Positions 59,838-64,000 of a stretch of 64,000 nucleotides of DNA are shown here, in pieces. This DNA is from Yponomeuta sedellus (Eukaryota > Arthropoda > Insecta > Lepidoptera > Yponomeutidae), in the NCBI GenBank assembly GCA_934045075.1, contig OW203725.1, positions 18,559,497 through 18,623,496 on the forward strand, in the 5' to 3' direction. The notes beneath the pieces were generated by a model. That model searched no databases. It saw nothing but the letters and a program-made list of their open reading frames with translations, and was not told the DNA's origin. The position numbers and the translations under genes are program-made. Numbering within the stretch: position 1 is the stretch's first letter; the number at the start of each line of letters is the position of its first letter.

Positions 59838-60187
59838 AAGCACTCTTTGCCTAGTTGAACCGAGTGATTGGAATCAGTCACTTGAGTTAAGCAGGCGCGG
59901 TCAGGTACTGAATAGTGGCATTTTACCGAGCGCTTCCGTCCTTCGCAAGGCTCGCTAAGCCGTTGGTGCCGGCTGTCATGTAATGGCAGTCGTTAGGCCA
60001 AATCAGAGGCCTTATGGGCAGCTTGATAACTTCTGACAGTTAGGCGCGCCACTGTCTTACAATACTGTACCAACCCGGACCTGCCCTCCATAGTGGAGTA
60101 TGGCCTAAACTTCCTGCGATGATCCTACATCGCAGGAAGTTTAGAGACTCGTGCCCCAGCAGTTGAGGCATACAAAGCGCGGATATC
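59838..60187 (+). mobile_element. 5S-derived SINE (copy q), box region deleted
   Basis: The 5' end TTGCCTAGTTGAACCGAG and GTTAAGCAGGCGCGGTCAGG are kept, but about 8 bp within box A and most of box C are deleted. A local inverted duplication of CTTCCTGCGATG / CATCGCAGGAAG lies at 60113-60140. A diverged TSD of the form TAGAGA.GCACT may flank it. Confidence 0.8.
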
Positions 60188-60349
60188 AGGTAGAGAGCAC
60201 TTTATTTCACAACGGGTAGAAAGAAGAAGTCCTCAGAAAGATGGGTAAGTGCACCAAACGGGACAGAGAGACGAGGGCCCAAGATAAATCAAAAAAATTG
60301 TGGAGGAGACTAAGACCCACAAAGGCTATTGGCGCCAGAGGAAGTAAGA

Positions 60350-61270
60350 AGTAGGCATTCTATCTATGAAGACGGTTAAATTTTTCAAGAAATTTGTATG
60401 ACATCGGAAACAGAAGGTTTTGCTACTCCACGCTTTCCTAATCTAATTAAAGTTAAACTTTGTCGTGGCGCCTTTCCTAAATGACGTAACAATATTGGGT
60501 GTTGGCGGGTAATTTTATTAATTAGAGTTTGGCTTTAATTTAAGAGCAGCTCCCGAGTCCATGAGTCTAATTGAAGGCTGCCTGTGGACACATCTTGCCA
60601 ACTTGATAGGGAAGTTCACCTGCTAACGAGGGGGGTAACCGAACCCCAATTATTGGGGTTGAAACTAAGAAATACTGCCTCCTTCACTCATTTACAATAT
60701 CCTATACACATACATGATACTAGCGAGACACATAAGTGTAAGTCTCTTTCACTACTATCACTCTAATAGACACTAATAGACAAATCTTTCGCTACAATCA
60801 TTCCGCGCTCGGCTGTTGCCGTAGTCGCCGTCAAACATTGACAAATCTCCTCATTGGTGATAAACCGTGTAATACAAAACAAACGACCAAGTGCACGTTG
60901 GGCTACGCGCATTTTAGGGTTACGTAGGAAGGTTTTTTGTCTCATTTGCTAGAAACTTTATTTTTTGTTTAAATTTTTACTATATTCATTATAGTAAAGT
61001 TACCTATTGGGTGTAAAAAACACATCCCAACCTAACACTTAATTTACAATAAAATTGTCATATTCTTATTTCTGAGTAAGAGAGGTAGATACACAAAAAA
61101 ATTGTTTAAATGTTTTTTTATCGTTTTGTCGGCGTCATTAACACGTGGGACGCTCAAAATGTTTTACAAAAGTAAAATATAGTGTTCTATTGTTGAAAAT
61201 GTTTTTAAATCTAAATATCTTGACAGTGCCCTTCACCACCTCCACATGATCGCAATGTGGAGCCTCATCG
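60350..61270. other. Unassigned sequence
   Basis: No gene is seen. CCAAGTGCACGTTGGGCTAC followed by GCGCATTTTAGGG (60888) and CAAGTGCGTGTCGGGCCACG (13188) are copies of a dispersed repeat. Confidence 0.35.
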
Positions 61271-61329
61271 CAATCCATTGTGCACATACTCCAATGCTCA
61301 TTGCGTCTTTACACCTGCACTCTGGAGGA

Positions 61330-61860
61330 CCTAACAGAGGGCAACACTGCTGCAATTGCCGTGGCCAACTACTGGGCAAGAAGAATACAGGCTAGTCGAA
61401 TCGCTACCACGAAAAGAGGAAGAAAAACTACTTTCATACAAAGTTTCATGCTTCTGAACCAGTTTTCGAAATACTTTTTCCAGTCCGCCGTCCAGACACC
61501 TCGTTTACAGCCTGCTCGAACGCTGCCAGCCTCATCCGGCGATGAAAATTGTATCCCTTTTATTTTCGGAAATAAAAGCAGTCAGACGGTGCTAGGTTAG
61601 GGCTGTAAAGAGGGTCACTAAGGAGTTTGACCAGCGTGCTGTCTAGGAAGTCCCAGAGTGCCGTATGCGCGGGCGCGTTGTCTTGGTGAAGCACTCAGGT
61701 GAAGCAGAAGCCCGCGGAGGACTGTGTTTGGTAGCCTATTGCCGTAACGGCGTTGGTGCTTTGGTTCCGAAAAGGAACTGATATCGAATAGACAGTCAAA
61801 TTTAAAAGCTCGCGATCCGAGGATCTTGACATGTAAAAGACTGTCGAAAACAGGAAAGTA
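61330..61860 (-). pseudogene. mariner-family transposase remnant
   Basis: On the minus strand one frame contains V-L-H-Q-D-N-A-P-A-H-T and, 33 residues after the aspartate, Y-S-P-N-L-A-P-S-D. These are the second and third catalytic aspartate motifs of mariner (DD34D) transposases. The canonical spacing is 34 between, here 32, so a small deletion is likely. In shifted frames the upstream FGTKAPTPLRQ and the downstream DWKKYFENWFRSMKLCM pieces extend the similarity. The frame is broken by stops and shifts, and the N-terminal HTH part is not seen. No terminal inverted repeats were found. Confidence 0.8.
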
Positions 61861-61877
61861 TTTAATAGTTTTGTACA

Positions 61878-62058
61878 CTATTTTTATTTTTAATGCACTA
61901 ACCCGTGCTAAGGAACAAATTTAAAAACCTATTTAGAGGCTAAAAATTTTCACCCATGCCGGGATTCGAACCCGCAACCTCTGGCTATCCGTACCAGCGC
62001 TCTACCAATTGAGCCAATGGGTGACTCACCCATTTTTAGCCTCTAAATAGGTTTTTAA
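61878..62058 (-). mobile_element. Snap-back family A retroposon (copy A9)
   Basis: 181 bp with an exact 14-bp TSD, AATAGTTTTGTACA (61864-61877 and 62059-62072). On the minus strand: TTAAAAACCTATTTAGAGGC.. at the 5' edge, a short GGGTGAGT link, the tRNA-like core (GGCTCAATTGGTAGAGC, GGTTCGAATCCC), the inverted block TTTTAGCCTCTAAATAGG, then CCTTAGCACGGGTTAGTGC and the A-rich end. Same design as copy A2. Confidence 0.92.
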
Positions 62059-62074
62059 AATAGTTTTGTACAGT

Positions 62075-62535
62075 TTTCATTCCATTTAAATAATATCGAT
62101 TTCAAACATATTATAGGTCACAGAGCAGCGTTTTCTTAGTAATAAAAGTTTCCTACCATCTCCAAGTTCAAGATCATTGTTATAGAAATACAAACGCATA
62201 ATAAAATAAAGCAATAGCACAAAAAAACGATATTCCCTTCGCGTACCTGTGCCAGCTGGCATACCAGCAGGGCTGTCACACCGCACTTATCGATATTATT
62301 TAAATGGAATAAAAATGACACAAAACTATTTAAGACCTTTTTATGCCTACTTACAGCTCTGCTTTTGTGTAGGTAGGTAGTGAGACAATAACAATGAATC
62401 CTGTCACTCAAAAAAAAATCTTAACAACAGCCTCAAGTGCCATTAACCCCCAAATGAATCATTACCGACCATTAATGATACCTACCTAAACGCTGTTACT
62501 TGGCATGACAAGGTATAAGTAGCTTGTTTCGATTG
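62075..62535. other. Unassigned sequence
   Basis: No gene or named repeat. Confidence 0.3.
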
Positions 62536-62539
62536 CCAA

Positions 62540-63040
62540 CGGTTCAGAATCAATTTACCGCGGCGTTCACCCACTTATCGACTATTGTTGGGCTGTGATA
62601 CTCGCTTTGTGACGTTTCGCATCCCTACGGTGCTCGACGGGGGGTGCTCGATGATTGATGGCTGGCCGGCTTCAACCCGTGTTAGACAGAGACAGGGCCA
62701 TAGCCCGGCGGCCAGGCCTCCCTGTCTCTCACGCAGCGGGCCCACCTCGTAATTGAATGGCAATTACCTGGGCTGTAAATATGACACAGGCGCGTAATTG
62801 TAGGAGTGGAGCACGTGAGCCCCGGACTCGACCGCAGTCTGAATGTAGCCTAACTTTGAGATGAAATATTGAAATCACGTACGCATCTGGGGTCTTTATA
62901 ATTTTCTGCGGAGGGCTACTGATTTACTTTGAGTTTACGCGTGCTGTGTTTTTTTGTTCTTCTTCGTGGAACGAGTTGCGGAATCTTGTTTTTGTCTCTC
63001 TGCGGCGCAATCAATGTCCGTATAAACACAGGGGGATAAA
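62540..63040. other. Partly GC-rich unique block
   Basis: 62580-62820 is non-repetitive with GTAATTGAATGGCAATTACC and CGCGTAATTG words. No coding signal. Candidate conserved non-coding DNA. Confidence 0.35.
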
Positions 63041-63304
63041 TATGGATATTGTATCGGTGTTTTGTCACCTTACTTCTCCTTTTGGGGCGGGATGGCTCTG
63101 CTCTTTCGCTTTGTAATGTTTCGCTTATAGGTACTTAGCGTCTTTTATCTACTAAGCTATGCTATTGGTTTTCCTTTATTCTCGCGTAAGGAGAGAATAA
63201 GGAAGTAGATGTAGTATGTCGTATTTTACCTCTTATGGAGGTAGGAGTGGCTGAAAATGTATTTTCCTTATCATGAGAAGTATGAACACGATTCCAATCC
63301 ATTC

Positions 63305-63580
63305 ATTAGAAGTCTAGCTCGTACTATATATTTGTGCCTTTCGGGGTACAGACTCTGGGGTCATGGGGTCTGGAGGCGCGACTCCTCTTTAAGGAGATCT
63401 GGTCGCACCTGGTCGACGCTTCAGGAGACCCGAGGGCGGGTGCTTACTTTGGCTGAAGGTTAAGCCTCGCCATATAACGAAGCAATGCCGTCAGCCTTCT
63501 TGATACTCTACCGCCGCATAGCGATCTCGCCCAAATATTTAATTTAAATTAAAAAACAGGGTTTAAGGTTTAGCTTCGTT
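63305..63580 (+). pseudogene. LINE ORF2 C-terminus, second copy of 16150-16420
   Basis: CTCTGGGGTCATGGGGTCTGG, GGCGCGACTCCTCTTTAAGG and ..GGTCGACGCTTCAGGAGACC match 16170-16250 in order. The terminal frame reads R-S-N-A-V-S-L-L-D-T-L-P-P-H-S-D-L-A-Q-I and ends in a TAA. The two copies differ by many substitutions and small indels. Confidence 0.7.
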
Positions 63581-63767
63581 TTTTATATTATTATAAGTAA
63601 TTACACAATACTCGTACTTGACAGAAATTTGTTATGACAGTAAATTAGGAAGAACTTTGATGAAAATGTATTTTCGTTTGTTTCATGAGAAGTGAGAAAT
63701 TGGTTCGGTGCGTAACCCGTTGGGCATTCGTCTAATTTGCAGTAGGTAGGATGCGAATTAGGAAGAC

Positions 63768-64000
63768 ACTAGCTGCGCCCGCGACGTCGCTTGCATACGT
63801 TTCCGTTAAAAAGTAACATACTCGTAGATACTTCGTACTGCGGCCCATAAGCTATCTCTGTTCAAGAAAAATGTCTCTCTCCGTTGCTGCGTTAATATAG
63901 CCTTTACAATTTTATTGCAAAGTCGCTAGTAACAGTCGTAATGTAATTGAGTAGAGTCAACGTTCTTGAGTAGAGTGCACCGTGTAAAGTAAATGCTTAT
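63768..64000 (-). mobile_element. Helitron 3' terminus, minus strand
   Basis: ACTAGCTGCGCCCGCGACGTCGC is, on the minus strand, a GCGACGTCGCGGGC hairpin followed by GCAGCTAGT. This is the same end as the plus-strand Helitron at 42600-42634. The element would extend rightwards, and the window ends before a recognisable 5' end. Confidence 0.65.

Larger units (their letters stand above)
59262..60347 (+). pseudogene. LINE ORF2 C-terminal region split by two SINEs
   Basis: The first block (59262-59570) encodes ..L-A-D-F-K-R-K-A-L-R-R-S-F-R-P, IYSSRMNHELYDK and, after a frame break, AGHLMRMPDNR. The middle block (59768-59835) encodes KPRGR.RQRQ, the GRPR.RW site of such proteins. The last block (from 60187) ends KIVEETKTHKGYWRQRK with a TAA at 60345-60347. 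Family C (59574-59767) and 5S-derived (59838-60187) SINEs separate the blocks. Inactive. Confidence 0.7.

Noticed and set aside
59501..59881. 126- and 94-codon minus-strand frames with a VARLPTLQEVPGSNPGWG-like stretch
   Set aside because: The peptide is the translation of the tRNA-derived head of a family C SINE. This is a well-known annotation artefact, not a protein.
1..64000. Bacterial-type operons, ribosome binding sites, prophage or toxin systems
   Set aside because: Composition, repeat content, TSD-bounded SINEs and polyadenylation-type tails all indicate an insect nuclear genome; nothing prokaryotic was seen.

Overview
The window looks like a gene-poor stretch of a lepidopteran (moth or butterfly) nuclear genome. 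The base composition is AT-rich. The whole length is filled with short retroposons, fold-back MITEs, Helitron ends and 5'-truncated LINE 3' ends of the kinds common in Lepidoptera. I found no convincing host protein-coding gene, no functional tRNA or rRNA gene, no CRISPR array and no prokaryotic operon structure. Almost all the open reading frames are chance frames across repeats. The few with recognisable protein similarity are remnants of LINE reverse-transcriptase C-termini and one mariner transposase. The species cannot be named from what is here.

The most abundant identifiable family is a retroposon of about 350-370 bp that I read as 5S rRNA-derived. Its 5' part keeps the 5S internal promoter signature: box A (GTTAAGCAAC...) and box C (GGATGGGTGACCG), exactly 30 bp apart. 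Its 3' end resembles a LINE tail. About 17 copies or fragments lie between 22.9 and 60.2 kb, in two subfamilies, and several have clear target-site duplications (TSDs). A second family (family A here) carries a tRNA-like core. In several copies the first 22-27 bp are the reverse complement of a segment near the 3' end, giving a snap-back structure; exact 12-14 bp TSDs show that these copies inserted as units. Four further tRNA-derived SINE families (B, C, D, E) and one more SINE-like family (F) are present.

Layout. 0-6 kb: SINEs, a 42-bp minisatellite split by a LINE tail, and two fold-back elements. 6.4-7.7 kb: GC-rich, apparently single-copy DNA. 9-12.3 kb: a TA-flanked MITE and a weak candidate spliced transcript. 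14-20 kb: LINE C-termini. 21-28 kb: dense nested SINEs and MITEs, including a TTAA-flanked element inside another MITE. 28.6-35.3 kb: 5S-derived SINEs and LINE 3' ends. 36.3-36.6 kb: a 16-bp minisatellite. 38-44 kb: more LINE and SINE copies, a Helitron and a perfect 90-bp inverted repeat. 46 kb: a GC-rich unique block. 47-53 kb: nested SINEs and two near-perfect hairpins. 54-60 kb: LINE fragments, a 1.07-kb TIR element, and a GC-rich R1-like element inside a 5S-derived SINE. 61-64 kb: a mariner remnant and another Helitron end.

The elements interact mainly by nesting, which gives relative ages: young SINEs sit inside older SINEs, MITEs and LINEs. Several unrelated families end in the same CAGCAGTGGGAC-like 3' motif, which suggests that the SINEs are moved by one or a few LINE reverse transcriptases. 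The GC-rich single-copy islands with TAATTA motifs are candidates for conserved non-coding regulatory DNA of a gene outside the window.
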